This document shows, one piece after another, positions 34,105 to 43,815 of a stretch of DNA of 64,000 nucleotides. The notes beneath the pieces were generated by a model. It was not told the DNA's origin. It made no database searches and was given only the letters and a program-made list of their open reading frames with translations. The translations under genes were made by a program, and so were the position numbers. Each line of letters starts with the position of its first letter. Position 1 is the stretch's first letter. The DNA comes from Hermatobates lingyangjiaoensis (taxonomy: Eukaryota; Arthropoda; Insecta; Hemiptera; Hermatobatidae): assembly GCA_026182355.1 (NCBI GenBank), contig JAPFBL010000233.1, positions 1,550,001 through 1,614,000 on the forward strand, read 5' to 3'.

Positions 34105-34245
34105 ATATCAAAGAGTCAAAAGTCAGACTCTTACGTAGACCGCTTGTTACGGCTGAAAGGTATTAGTCTTGTTATCCCATTTTATATTGTGGTTTGATCA
34201 TTGATTGTTATTTAACGTCTTTATGTGAAATCTTTATATATATTC
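34105..34245 (+). repeat. PLE family A 3' fragment, decayed
   Basis: ACCGCTTGTTACGG, TGAAAGG and ATTGTGGTTTGATCATTG are recognisable. The CUGACGA box is mutated (CTCTTACGT). Confidence 0.65.
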
Positions 34246-34635
34246 AAAAATATGTACATATATACTAATTATATATATTAAGTATCTGATAGGAAAGAGA
34301 AACAGTACTAGAACAAAAGAAAGACAGATGAGGAAAAATAGTAAAAAAGAAAGAAACGTTAAAAAGAAAGGAAATAAAAAGTGTGACAAGTAGGTCGACT
34401 TTTCAGACTTAAACTCCTAAACATCGTAATCTAAAGTTTGAGATCATTTTGAAAAGATTTAAGACTTCTTTCAATACATCACGTCACAAAAAATATACAG
34501 CTACATTGGAAGTATTTGATAAGTTCAGAAATAAAAACATTGAATCAATCATAGATATTGAATAAACGCAATGCAGTATATAAATCAATATTTAAAGTAC
34601 ATAAAGAAACTTAGAAGTTGAACTGAGATCATCCA
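34246..34635. other. AT-rich stretch without recognisable features
   Basis: Nothing supportable seen. Confidence 0.4.
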
Positions 34636-34639
34636 ATAA

Positions 34640-34800
34640 AAACAACTTCAAAATTACACTTCATCCCGAAAACATTTGTCCAAGACCAGTTGTTTTGGGT
34701 GAAAGATCTTAGTTTTATATCGGAATTTCTTAATATGGTTTTGATATTGATTACCTTATCACTGTTTTACTGTAAAATCCTATATCTATTTTTCTAAAAT
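34640..34800 (+). repeat. PLE family A 3' fragment, very old
   Basis: GGGTGAAAGATCTTAGTTTTAT, TTTCTTAATATGGTTTTGAT and ATTGATTACCTTATCAC follow the family A terminal order with many substitutions. Confidence 0.5.
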
Positions 34801-34914
34801 TTACAAATAAAATGAGTACAGGACAAACAGCTTAAAATCCTTACGGTATTTTGTTTGTTTCTTTGCTCCTTGTGATTTGATTTATAAAATAATGATGTAT
34901 TATATTAGAATAGT

Positions 34915-35110
34915 ATTTATTTTTTAGGAGCATGAATAAAGGTTAAAATTTAGTATCATGTAAAATGAAGAACTACCTTGAGAAATGTTGAAATGATAAA
35001 GTTGTTAAACTTATTTGGTTCAATGAACTGAAAATCTTACATGAAGTTATAAGAATAGTAATAAGACTTCGTTCGTTGCTGGAAGCAGCTAAATTTGCTA
35101 AACCTTATAG
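34915..35110 (+). repeat. Dispersed direct repeat, copy 1
   Basis: AGGAGCATGAATAAAGGTTAAAAT through CTGGAAGCAGCTAAATTTGC recurs at 36545-36738 in the same orientation. Not obviously coding. Preceded in both copies by a T-rich run. Confidence 0.75.
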
Positions 35111-35439
35111 GTACTATCATGATAAATTTCTTCCAATAAACCTGCTTAGCTGATACCTCACTTATTTTTTCTTATAAATTTCAAATTTATTTATTTTGCC
35201 AATTATTCTGTCAATATACATATATTTACACAATATTGGCAATGATTTGTTATTTAGACAACAACTATTGAGTTTCTAATGTACAAAATTTGAGTACATT
35301 CCTTACATATATTTGAGTACAAATACTTGTTTACTATTTGAAGAAAATTAAATTAATACTTGTAGATGGTATTGTTAAATTAATATTATTTTAAAATATG
35401 TGTGAATCTTAAGTTAAACTTTTCATTATCCAGTTGATA

Positions 35440-35464
35440 ATGAGAGAAATGAATTGAACATATG

Positions 35465-35505
<41 letters not shown>

Positions 35506-35700
35506 ATGATGTATATATATACATGTTTTGTTGAACGACCTTTGTACTATGGCATGAATAAATTTCATTGTCCATCTTAAGAGTTTTCTCACCTTTGTTT
35601 TAAATATTTCTGGTACTAAATATACTAGTTCTCCAAATGTCAGCTCCATGCTCCAAATTTATTCATGCCATGGTAGAAAGGTCGTTCAACAAAATATGTA
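35440..35700 (-). pseudogene. PLE family J N-terminal fragment, duplicate
   Basis: An 87-codon frame (35386-35649) reads MELTFGELVYLVPEIF then FIHAIVQRSFNKTC and runs into (TA)n. It is almost identical to 33862-34012, including the preceding GAATTGAACATATGAAATATA, so the two are a recent segmental duplication or two young insertions. Confidence 0.7.
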
Positions 35701-36315
35701 ATTAGTTATCCAATGATAACTAAGATAATAATATCTTAGTTCCACTAAGTTGATTTTTTAGAACAATATATTATTGTAATATCATTATCTTGTTTTTCTT
35801 TGATTTGTTTTTCTTATTGTAGTTTTTTCTTGTTAGTGAATGTTTATTTATTAAGATATAAAATATATTGAGCATAATACATTAGCATACAAATCTTAAA
35901 GGGAGCATGCAGTTAAATAAACTTCTTCAGAGTTGGGGTACTGAGGAGAAAAAAAACGGAAATAGTGAACACTGATAAACTAATCACAGAAAATGATTAA
36001 TTACGATTAATGTAAAAAAATAAATCATTAATCTACAAATGAATGTCTGGAATTTTACTGGTAAACGACTCTAAGAGATTCTATGGGTTAGAATGAAAAA
36101 CACAGTCATGTTAGTTTTTGCAAAAAGCAGTTTATTGAAACAATATTCTTTTAATTTTTTATTATAAATATAGTAATTTTAAATATTTTTTTGCATTTCA
36201 TCTTGTTTTATATAGCAATCAATGTTTGATATACCTTGTTGGTGGAAATTTATATGACAACGTGATGTTGGCCGTCAAATTTACTGATACTTGTTGTAAT
36301 GTAATGTAGTTGTTG
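35701..36315. other. AT-rich stretch without recognisable features
   Basis: Nothing supportable seen. Confidence 0.4.
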
Positions 36316-36317
36316 TA

Positions 36318-36382
36318 ATGTAGGTTAGGTTAGGTTAGGTTGCAGTGGCAGTCCCACAAGGGAACCACGTAGGACCCTGGTT
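36318..36382 (-). repeat. LINE 3' end with AGGTT repeats
   Basis: Plus strand: four AGGTT units, then GCAGTGGCAGTCCCACAAGG. On the minus strand this is GGGACTGCCACTGCAACCTAACC, matching the 3' end of the LINE at 46645-46672 (GGGACGGCCACTGCAATCTA). It is a truncated 3' end, and the AGGTT repeats are its tail. Confidence 0.7.
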
Positions 36383-36544
36383 GTAATGTAAATAAGTATT
36401 ATGTTGATTCCTAATCAAACTAATTGATTTTTGCCATCATGATAACATTGTTTTATTTAGTGCAATTTTGATTAATATTTTTTTTATACACTCATATTTG
36501 ACTTTTATATTAAAAGAATGATATATTTTATTGGAATGTTTTTT

Positions 36545-36738
36545 TTTTCAGGAGCACGAATAAAGGTTAAAATTTGGTAGTGAATGCATTGAAGAACTAC
36601 CTTGAGAAATATTAAAATGATAAAGTATACTTAAAGTTATTTGGTTCAATGAGATGAAAATGTTACATGAAGTGGTAAGAGTGGTAATGAGACCTCGTTG
36701 GTTGCTGGAAGAAGGTAAATTTGCTAAACTCGACTGAC
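36545..36738 (+). repeat. Dispersed direct repeat, copy 2
   Basis: Second copy of 34915-35110, preceded by TTTTTTTTTCAG. The T run plus CAG looks like a splice acceptor, but all three frames after it soon close. Confidence 0.75.
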
Positions 36739-37224
36739 TCAGAATTGGAAACTGGCCTGTCAGACGGTAAGGTGGTTATCACGTTGAAATATTTGGCTAA
36801 TATATCTACCTACAGGTATTATATCAGGCTAGCTATCTAGAGCACTCCGATCAGCCGTCTGCTTGATACCCCTGTTGTCTTCCTTTCTCAACCCTTTCTT
36901 CTTATTTCCTTCCTTCTTTATATTCATGATCAATAAATCTCTTCGACTCATCGCCACGCAACACACTTTTTTTTCTTTTTTTTTATATCAATGGCTATCT
37001 TCTAAAAAAAAACAAAACAGTTCTCTTATTCAAACTATTCTTACAGCTTTCCTCTCAGTTTGCTCTAGTTCTGTTTAATATTTGCAGGTATATTCTTCTT
37101 TTTAAAAAATCCGTTTCAGTAAAAGAACGGTAAGCTGTAATAAATAAACGGTAAGTAATTCATAAATAAAAATTTTAGGGTGAAAAAGTTAGTAAAATAT
37201 TCTCTACAGATAGAAACTTAATAG
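36739..37224. other. AT-rich stretch without recognisable features
   Basis: A 71-codon frame at 36863-37078 is pyrimidine-rich low complexity. Nothing recognised. Confidence 0.4.
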
Positions 37225-37376
37225 TTTGTAAATTTTGATAGCAGTCCTTCCTTGACACACACATTATTGAACATGACACCAAACTAAGCTGATAACACTC
37301 TCTTTATTTAGAAAAATTGAGAAACATGTTAGGAAACAGGTATCAACAAGTTTGGTGTCATTTTTCATAAATTTAA
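37225..37376. repeat. PLE family C N-terminal fragment, small palindrome
   Basis: The left half (minus) reads the KEGLL and FNN codons with ACACACATTATTGAACATGAC. The right half (plus) carries LFRKIEKHVRKQVS in the opposite orientation. Both derive from the segment at 3182-3400. Confidence 0.65.
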
Positions 37377-37800
37377 TAATATATACAACGCGTTTCGAAC
37401 GCATAATATTCTTCTTCAGTCATTAACCAAAAAAAAATACAATAAGTGTATTAGAACTAAATAATTTAATAAAGCTGGAGAAATATATAATAAATTTGTT
37501 GCAACTCTTGGCAGTTTGATTAAAGTTATGATGGTGTTAGATATAATAAAATATGTATTGCATCTTCCGTTCTTACTGGATTTTTGATAAGTAAATTTTA
37601 ATATTGCTGATTCAAATTTTAGACACGCTTTTAGAAATAATGATACATACAAACTTCATAGTCATAGTAGGGTAAAAAACCATTATATTATATATAATAT
37701 ATACATTATATTATACAACATATGTAACATATAACATTATATGTGGAGACCATTTCATTAACTTTTTACCCTACAATGAGTAAAGACCACATAATAATGA
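37377..37800. repeat. PLE family D fragment
   Basis: The minus-strand hammerhead-like motif at 37380-37425 and the right border ATATGTGGAGACCATTT...ACTTTTTACCCTACAATGAG match the family D palindrome at 60317-61033. The 78-codon frame inside (37416-37652) is not recognised. Confidence 0.65.
37380..37426 (-). ncRNA. Hammerhead motif, PLE family D
   Basis: CUGAAGA (37419-37413), extra A, stem II GAA/UUC at its base only, GAAA (37396-37393), palindrome ACGCGU, U17. Stem I is weak. Confidence 0.6.
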
Positions 37801-37855
37801 TTGCACTACGTTATAATTCATAGTCTTAAATGAATTTTAGACTTAGTGTTTTGCT

Positions 37856-38092
37856 AGGACCAGGTTAGCTAATTGGTTAGCATACTCGCCCCTGGGCTTG
37901 GTAGTCTGGGGTTCGATCCCCACCTGACCCTCGATTTATTCACGAGAGTGGTGACTAAATCTGAGTACGTCGTCCCTCAGGGAGGACGTTAAGTCGTCGC
38001 TCAAACAAAAAGCCGGTAAATGGCTTACGTTATCACCCGCTAGGGGATTGGTTTAAACAATAAAAAAAATTGTTATTATTATTATTAATATT
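37856..38092 (+). repeat. tRNA-derived SINE
   Basis: The head is tRNA-like: GTTAGCTAATTGGTTAGCA (box A), then GGGTTCGATCCCCACC (box B). An unrelated body follows (GAGTACGTCGTCCCTCAGGG, AAGCCGGTAAATGGC) and a (TTA)n-like tail at 38070-38092. Length is about 235 bp. A relative lies at 3455-3570. The (TTA)n tail resembles the LINE tail at 15437, so a shared LINE partner is possible. Confidence 0.8.
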
Positions 38093-39420
38093 GTTATTAT
38101 CATAAGTATTGTATAAAGAACTGTTTCAAGTTTTCCAGAAGGCTTTAGGAGTCCTCAAACACTGAGTTCGCTAAATTCATTAATGGATTTTATTTATCAT
38201 TATTTTCATACTGTAAAGGTTATTACTTAGATTTCCATTATATAATTCAAACAACTTTATTAGTTACAAATAAATTAATTATTATACTGTAGTATGGATT
38301 AGATTTCTTTTATGATACACTAAATTCTAGTGAAGTGTACGGCAGACCAGACGAGATGTTATTACTTTTAAATTCCACATTAAATCAAATCAGTGGAATG
38401 AGAAGAACATGTATGATTTAATAAAAGGAGAAATATGGTGCGCTTGTCAGGTAATTGGGTTTTTCATTTCAGATCATAACTTATATGTAATGTGCACATA
38501 AAGTCTATTCAAAGATTTACTTTGGAGAGAGACGACAAATGAAATGCTGGAGTTATATCACAGTACATCATCCGATTTTAAATATAGAAGCTCAAAACAT
38601 GGACACAAATACACCCACACAAAACACAAAAGGAATAAAAAAGAGCAATATATTAATATAAGAAATAAATAATAATAAAATAATGAAAATCATAAGGATT
38701 CAATTAAAGCTTAAAGCACAGCTCGAAGTTCAGAAATGGGGTTACGATCACTAATCTACCAACGTGTCCTGATGAAAATCCCAACATGAATTGAAGGGCA
38801 AGGAAGACGCTAATTCATGATATGTTTTTCAGGGAAAAACTTAAGAGAGATATTTTAAAAGCGTAAAATCCAATTAGAATTGAAAACATTGTTACCGAAA
38901 ACAGGGAAAAATAAGCAGATCAAGTGCAATTGAGAAAAATATAGATATTGTTAATACTGAATCCAATTTAAAAAAACCATTACTAATATTTATCATATTT
39001 CATATCTTAAATATAATTAATTAAGTTATCATGATAACTTAATTAACAATATAGATCACAATACGCATTATTCACATGCATGAATTAAACCTAAGATTCA
39101 TTAGCCCTGACCTTACAGAAATTATAGATTAAGTCCGACTATTACGACGTAACATTGTTAAAAAAAATTTTTTTTTAATCTTCATTTATTGGCTTTTGTC
39201 ATACTTTCTTCATACTTTATGAAAAATAAAGGCAAAAGGTAACAGAATAATTAGAAATTACGAAGCCTGGTTTTAAAAGATCAAAAGATTTCTAAACTTC
39301 ATTTTCATTCTAAAACTAAATTTTTTGTTTCTATTTTTTTATGTATTTGTGAAGAGCATATAAGCTTATTTTTATTCATACATTTTGTATTTATTCTGCA
39401 TGATTGGTCCGATCTGGAAT
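38093..39420. other. AT-rich stretch without recognisable features
   Basis: Nothing supportable seen. Confidence 0.4.
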
Positions 39421-39424
39421 ATGA

Positions 39425-39576
39425 TTGGTTATTTCAACCAAATTGTTTTTGCTTTTGCTCTTTGAATTCTTAATGTTTCCGGCTATTACAAAAGCCATTC
39501 ACTCAGTTTGTTAGAGCCGGAAACATTAAGAATCCAAAGAAGAAAAGCAAAAACAATTTTGTCGAAATAGCCAGTA
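39425..39576. repeat. Inverted repeat with about 60-bp arms
   Basis: ATTTCAACCAAATTGTTTTTGC...TTCTTAATGTTTCCGGC and its inverted partner ending AACAATTTTGTCGAAAT. Adjoins the larger palindrome to the right. Confidence 0.8.
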
Positions 39577-39589
39577 ATATTTTGTATTG

Positions 39590-39645
39590 TAGATGTTATC
39601 TGATGATGAACACTAAGTGTTCGAAATGCGTGGTCGTTTGATAAA
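39590..39645 (+). ncRNA. Hammerhead motif, PLE family D
   Basis: CUGAUGA (39600-39606), extra U, strong stem II GAACAC/GUGUUC, GAAA (39623-39626), AUGCGU. Position 17 is G, where A, C or U is needed, so cleavage is unlikely. Confidence 0.65.
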
Positions 39646-39647
39646 AA

Positions 39648-39848
39648 ATGTTTGTGTATGTAGACTTCCACTTTCTTAGCACGTGCAACAATACTGTAGG
39701 CGGTAAAGTAAAATGGATAACAGGCGGCAATCGGTGGTATTTTAAACAAACTGAATCGTTGCTTAGTTTTGATGATATAATGAATAATGATGCCTTTAAC
39801 TATTTGTTATATTTTCAAATTGAAATAAATGAATTTGTTTCTTTGTAG
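39648..39848 (+). CDS. Unknown 66-residue frame in palindrome arm
   Basis: Shares the block LLSFD(D/N)IM and NNTVGxKxKWxTGGNxWxxKQTE with the inverted copy at 41118-41318. Divergence of the two copies in DNA with this frame held open in both hints at past coding selection. I recognise no family. It follows the ribozyme motif where other PLE copies have their N-terminal segment, but lacks the FNN/FTNI hallmark. It may be a PLE N-terminal domain of an unfamiliar family, or captured host sequence. Confidence 0.35.
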   Translation: MFVYVDFHFLSTCNNTVGGKVKWITGGNRWYFKQTESLLSFDDIMNNDAFNYLLYFQIEINEFVSL

Positions 39849-41117
39849 GATGCATGTCAAAGTAACGATTCATGGTACAGGAAGGATTTCTTGTGGTTCA
39901 GTTGTGGTCTGGAAAGCAAAATTCTATGAGTTAATGTCGCTGTTATAAGCGCTGGTTTGATATGAATAATTAATAATTAATTTTCATACATTTTCACGAG
40001 AATGGGAGAATGAGTTTAGAGTTTAGAGCTGGTTCTAAGAAACTCCTACTGCAATGACTTCATAACAAATTTGCAGGTGTCAGTTAAGTGTTGTCATGTT
40101 TTTGTGAGTGTATGTGTATGTTTCAACAAATATCGAAAAGGCTATCTGTCAGTTAATATAAACACTTTAGATAAAACCACTTTAATAGTTAGCACGATGT
40201 ATAATTTGAATAAATAATTACTAATCATTAAGTTAACTTCACAAGGAAACGAACTAACAACAAGAAACAATTAACTAAAAACGAATTAACAAGGAAACGA
40301 ATTAACTTCATAAAAAATATTATTACTGCAGTAAGTTATTATCTAAGGGTTAAAATGATTTAATAAATATACTTAATCTTCAAAAATGATAAATTTTACT
40401 CCATGTAAATAGTATAAATATAAATAATAAAATACGTAAATCTGCTGTAAATATATTAGTAAATTATTTAAACTGAATGGAAACGTAATGTAAAGCTGTT
40501 CTAGAAGAGGGCGAATTGAAAAGGCAGCCTAATTAGAACTTTGAAGGGTTGGTAATGGAGTGAACGTGACAAACGTGTAAATTACAATTTCCCTAAAAGT
40601 TCTGCAAGGTAACAATAAAAATTCAAAGTTACAATACAAAATAGAAATTGTATATTACAGAAGTGTAATAAATTGTTCTTCAAGTATTAAGGTGGTTGGA
40701 GTAAATATGTCAGAATTTCATTTCAAACGCTTCGAGAGGAGACCCAAATAAACGCTCTTGCTTTTCCTTTAAGATCCGGCCAGCCTTTTGTCTAAGATTA
40801 AATGAATTCTCCTTTGAACAGAACTGAGAGACGAAGATGGTGAATTAAAAATTCAATTATGTTCTCTCCAGACTTCAATTAACACGCCCAGTTCTAACCA
40901 GCTTCAACTCTAAACTCATTCCAACCCATTCTCGCGACAATGTGTCACAATTAATTATTAATTATTCATTTCAAACCAGCGCTTATAACAGCGACATTAA
41001 CTCATAGAATTTGCTTTTCCAGACCACAACTTAGCCACAAGAAAACATTCCTCTAACATGAATCATTACTTTGACATGCACCCAACAAACAAGAATATTC
41101 ATTTATTTAAAAAAAAA

Positions 41118-41318
41118 TTAGGAAATTAACAAATAGTTAAAGACATCGTTAAACATTATATTATCAAAGCTAAGCAACGATTCTGTTTGCTTAAGCTTCC
41201 ACTGATTGCCGCCTGTCATCCATTTCCCTTTATCACCTACAGTATTGTTGCACGAGCTAAGAAAGGGGAAGTCTACAGCACAAACAATTTTTATCAAACA
41301 ACCACGCATTCCAAACAC
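41118..41318 (-). CDS. Unknown 66-residue frame, inverted partner
   Basis: Partner of 39648-39848: SSCNNTVGDKGKWMTGGNQW then KQTESLLSFDNIM and FNYLL. A Met upstream overlaps the decayed ribozyme motif. Function unknown. Confidence 0.35.
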   Translation of the reverse strand: MFGMRGCLIKIVCAVDFPFLSSCNNTVGDKGKWMTGGNQWKLKQTESLLSFDNIMFNDVFNYLLIS

Positions 41319-41345
41319 TTCAGTTCATCGTCAGATAATATCTAC
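41295..41345 (-). ncRNA. Hammerhead motif, PLE family D (damaged)
   Basis: CUGACGA (41334-41328) is present with partial stem II. The GAAA box reads GGAA and position 17 is G. Probably inactive. Confidence 0.5.
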
Positions 41346-41584
41346 GATACAAAATATATGAATAAAAATTATGAAATTGGATAAAAGAGAAAAACCAAAA
41401 TTTCAACTAATATATAAACTGAAAAGAGTTACAAGTTAGCTAATATTATAATACATATTATCATAAAGATAATTAAACTATTATAATTAGCTAATATTTG
41501 ATTAAAATATAGTGTACATATTAGTTTAATTAACACAAGACATACATAGCACATTTTGTCTTAAATATACATTTTGTCTGAAAC

Positions 41585-41862
41585 AGGTTTGCCACCTGTC
41601 ATAATCAGGTGTTCTGCTTAACTTCATAAATGTCTCTAGGTTCTTCTCTATGCTGGATCTGTGGGGTCTTCAATCTTGGTTCATAATTCTGCTTTACTCT
41701 TCAATACAGTTTCAGCATCCTGTTGAATTCTGTTGTCATGTTTGCTTTATGCAATATTATTTTAAGGCCTTCTGCATTTGTACCCTGGTATGGTCATTTG
41801 CATGGCACACTAGACCAAATTTATTCATGCCATGGTACAAACGTCGTTTAACAAAACATATA
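41585..41862. pseudogene. PLE family J fragments
   Basis: 41585-41690 on the minus strand shares AAGATTGAAGACCC...GACAGGTGGC with the plus-strand region 54535-54610. 41815-41862 on the plus strand reads FIHAMVQTSFNKT before (TA)n. No catalytic motif. Confidence 0.6.
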
Positions 41863-41939
41863 TATATATATAGATATATAAAACAATTTTCACATAAACA
41901 CGTGAAATAACAATCAATGATCAAAACACAACATGAAAT

Positions 41940-41992
41940 GGGAAAAAGACTAAGATCTTTCAACCTTAACAAGCGGCCTTCGTCAGAGTCAA
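41940..41992 (-). ncRNA. Hammerhead motif, PLE family A2
   Basis: GACU, CUGACGA (41986-41980), imperfect stem II (GGCC/AAGGUU), GAAA (41961-41958), AGAUCU, U17, AGUC. Confidence 0.65.
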
Positions 41993-42013
41993 AAACCCAA
42001 CTGTTAGTTGGAT

Positions 42014-42066
42014 TTTTGACTCTGACGAAGGCCGCTTGTTAAGGTTGAATGATCTTAGTCTTTTTC
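42014..42066 (+). ncRNA. Hammerhead motif, PLE family A2 (damaged)
   Basis: GACU, CUGACGA (42022-42028) intact. The GAAA box reads GAAU, which disturbs the A15.1 pair. Confidence 0.55.
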
Positions 42067-42327
42067 CATTTTATAATGTAGTTTGATTATATATATATTG
42101 TTAAATAACGTCCCATATTTGGTTTGTATCTGTTTTTTACACAAATTCTCCAGATTCCGGAATTCCTTCCTCGTCTCTTCAATTAAACTGTAAATCTTAT
42201 CACCAATATTGCTAGTCGACATGTTTCAAATGTACCACATTCATTAGGACAATAATCAGAATAATAATCCTATAGTAATCCACCTGTATATATAAACTAA
42301 CAATCCTATAATTATTCTCATTATTAT

Positions 42328-42366
42328 CCTGCAGATGAATGTGGCACATTTGAAACATGTTGACTA
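42328..42366 (+). ncRNA. Hammerhead-like motif, PLE family C (damaged)
   Basis: CUGCAGA (A6 to C) followed by U, GAAUGUGGCACAUUU, GAAAC, AUGUU, GAC. The fold is kept but the core is changed. The left-arm partner at 42200-42245 has lost bases from the box. Confidence 0.5.
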
Positions 42367-42522
42367 GCAATATTGGTGATAAGCTTTATAGTTTTAATGA
42401 AGAGATGAGGAAAGAATTCCGGAAACTGGAGAAATTGTATAAGAAACAGATACATGCCAAATATGGGGCGTTATTTAACAATATATGTTTAAATGAAGGA
42501 CTGCTTCCAACTTTTACAAATA
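42357..42522 (+). pseudogene. PLE family C N-terminal fragment, open
   Basis: Continuous frame: TSNIGDKLYSFNEEMRKEF, RKLEKLYKKQIHAKYGALFN, then ICLNEGLLPTFTNI. The charged helical part probably forms a coiled coil. This is the most complete copy of this block outside PLE-1. It is truncated by (TA)n exactly at the NI codons. Confidence 0.75.
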
Positions 42523-42544
42523 TATATATATATATATATATATC

Positions 42545-42663
42545 AGTTGGGTTTTTGACTCTTGACGAAAACCGCTTGTTACGGTTGAAAGATCTTAGTC
42601 TTGTTTTCCCATTTCTTATTGTGGTTTGATCATTGATTGTTATTTTACGTGTTTATGTGAAAT

Positions 42664-42666
<3 letters not shown>
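42545..42666 (+). ncRNA. PLE family A 3' fragment, hammerhead with inserted base
   Basis: GACU then CUUGACGA (one extra T in the box), ACCG/CGGU stem II, GAAA, AGAUCU, AGUC and the TGATCATTGATTGTTATTTT border into (TA)n. Confidence 0.6.
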
Positions 42667-42742
<76 letters not shown>

Positions 42743-42750
42743 TGTGTGTA
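42667..42750. repeat. (TA)n(TG)n compound microsatellite
   Basis: About 34 bp of TA, then about 40 bp of TG with minor interruptions. Confidence 0.95.
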
Positions 42751-42754
42751 TGTG

Positions 42755-42890
42755 TGACATTAAATTTTCTGCCTACTTTTGTCTTGTTCAGTTTTTTGGA
42801 TTTCTTTTCCAAATCTCGTATTGGTCCTTTAAATTCTCCAGGAACTAGGTACATTAACTCACCATATGATTTTCTGTCCATTTGTAATCG
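42755..42890 (-). pseudogene. PLE family J-like N-terminal fragment
   Basis: The minus frame reads DRKSYGELMYLVPGEFKGPI then RDLEKKSKKLNKTKVGRKFN, paralleling SFGELVYLVPERFKTKLRKL at 54846. Downstream it ends in the (TG)n/(TA)n tract. A degenerate ribozyme-like GAAAC motif lies upstream at 42905-42945. Confidence 0.65.
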
Positions 42891-42949
42891 TATTTATTAT
42901 TACCGATGTTTCGGTCTTCTTTGACATTCTGCAAAGTTATTTTTGAACA

Positions 42950-43450
42950 CATATCCATAGTATCTTAAAAACTATTTAATAATTTTATATATATATATAT
43001 TTATAAATTATATATTATTTATATATACATATATGTGTGTGTGAGTTTGTGTGTTGGTCTCACTAATAATGAAGTTTTCAATATATACATTATATACTTA
43101 GTTTAAAATAGTAAATTGTACGGGTTAAAATGTGATTGTTAGTTGTGAAGGGAAATAAGAAGGCAAGCCCAAGCCCTTAATCCAATATGTCTAGAAGGAA
43201 GGGCGACAAATAAATTAGGTGTGACGCGATGGCAATCTCATTCTACGCAGTCATTGGATGAAATGAAATCATTGAGGAGCCAGGCCTGGCTGAAATAGTT
43301 ACAAACTCCCCCTGCCTGCATCGCCTTTGACCCACTGACCCTGTCTTCATGAAATTAAATTTACTTTTTTTGTTATAATGCTGTTTAATTTTTTTGGAAT
43401 TACTTTTCTTAAATACTCTACAAAGATATATTACAGAAATAATAATATCT
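42950..43450. other. TA/TG tracts and an unassigned mixed-composition patch
   Basis: (TA)n at 42985-43030 with a TGTGTG run. 43140-43360 is GC-richer, without a readable frame. Confidence 0.4.
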
Positions 43451-43454
43451 TACA

Positions 43455-43570
43455 ACATAACACTCTGACGAAGACCGCTTGTTACGATTGAAAGATCTTA
43501 GTCTTTTTTTCCCATTACATTTTGTGGTTTGATCATTGATTTTTATTTCAGGTGTTTTTGTGAAATCTTG
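43455..43570 (+). ncRNA. PLE family A 3' fragment with hammerhead motif
   Basis: CACU, CUGACGA (43465-43471), stem II GACCG/CGAUU, GAAA (43490-43493), AGAUCU, U17, AGUC. One stem II pair is weakened. Confidence 0.7.
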
Positions 43571-43591
43571 TTATATCATATATAAAACCAA

Positions 43592-43700
43592 AATCTGTTG
43601 GGTTTTGACTCTGACGAAGACCGCTTGTTATGTTTGAAAGATCTTAGTCTTTTTTTCCCATTTCATATTGTGATTTGATCATGTATATGATATATACGTA
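43592..43700 (+). ncRNA. PLE family A 3' fragment with hammerhead motif
   Basis: GACU, CUGACGA (43611-43617), stem II weakened (GACCG/UGUUU), GAAA (43636-43639), AGAUCU, AGUC. Direct repeat of the preceding fragment rather than inverted. Confidence 0.65.
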
Positions 43701-43739
43701 TATTCATGTTTGCTTGAAAAGTAAGCCGTATTTAATAAC

Positions 43740-43815
43740 TAGTTTGTAGAAAATATGGGGTACTTCTTAACAAAACATGCAATAATGAAGGATTGCTTCC
43801 AAAAATATATATCCT
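43740..43815 (+). pseudogene. PLE N-terminal fragment, decayed
   Basis: Reads YGVLLNKTCNNEGLLPK before TATATATC, i.e. the FN.TC..EGLLPKFTNI block with substitutions. Confidence 0.55.

Larger units (their letters stand above)
39590..41350. repeat. Large palindrome with about 440-bp arms, PLE family D-like
   Basis: 39590-40030 and 40905-41350 are inverted copies with moderate divergence, separated by 870 bp. Each arm starts at its outer end with a hammerhead-like motif, then a shared open frame (see 39648 and 41118), then GCGCTGGTTTGA/TTAATAATTAATT and AACTCTAAACTCATT. The arms face inward, opposite to the small palindromes. Confidence 0.8.
41880..42095. repeat. PLE family A2 head-to-head palindrome
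   Basis: Inverted arms meet at about 42002 (CCCAACTGTTAGTTGG). Each carries the ribozyme region with GGCC...AAGG stem II sequences, and both face outward to (TA)n. Confidence 0.8.
42100..42525. repeat. PLE family C palindrome with N-terminal coding arms
   Basis: The left arm (42100-42290, minus) and right arm (42300-42525, plus) both run from a ribozyme-like motif through the N-terminal frame into (TA)n. The left stops at the ALFNN codons, the right at FTNI. The centre is near 42295. Confidence 0.75.

Noticed and set aside
36318..36345. Interstitial telomere
   Set aside because: Only four AGGTT units, and they join directly to a LINE 3' end, so a LINE tail explains them better.
37416..37652. 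78-codon minus frame
   Set aside because: Lies inside a PLE family D fragment, overlaps its ribozyme border and matches no PLE protein segment I recognise.
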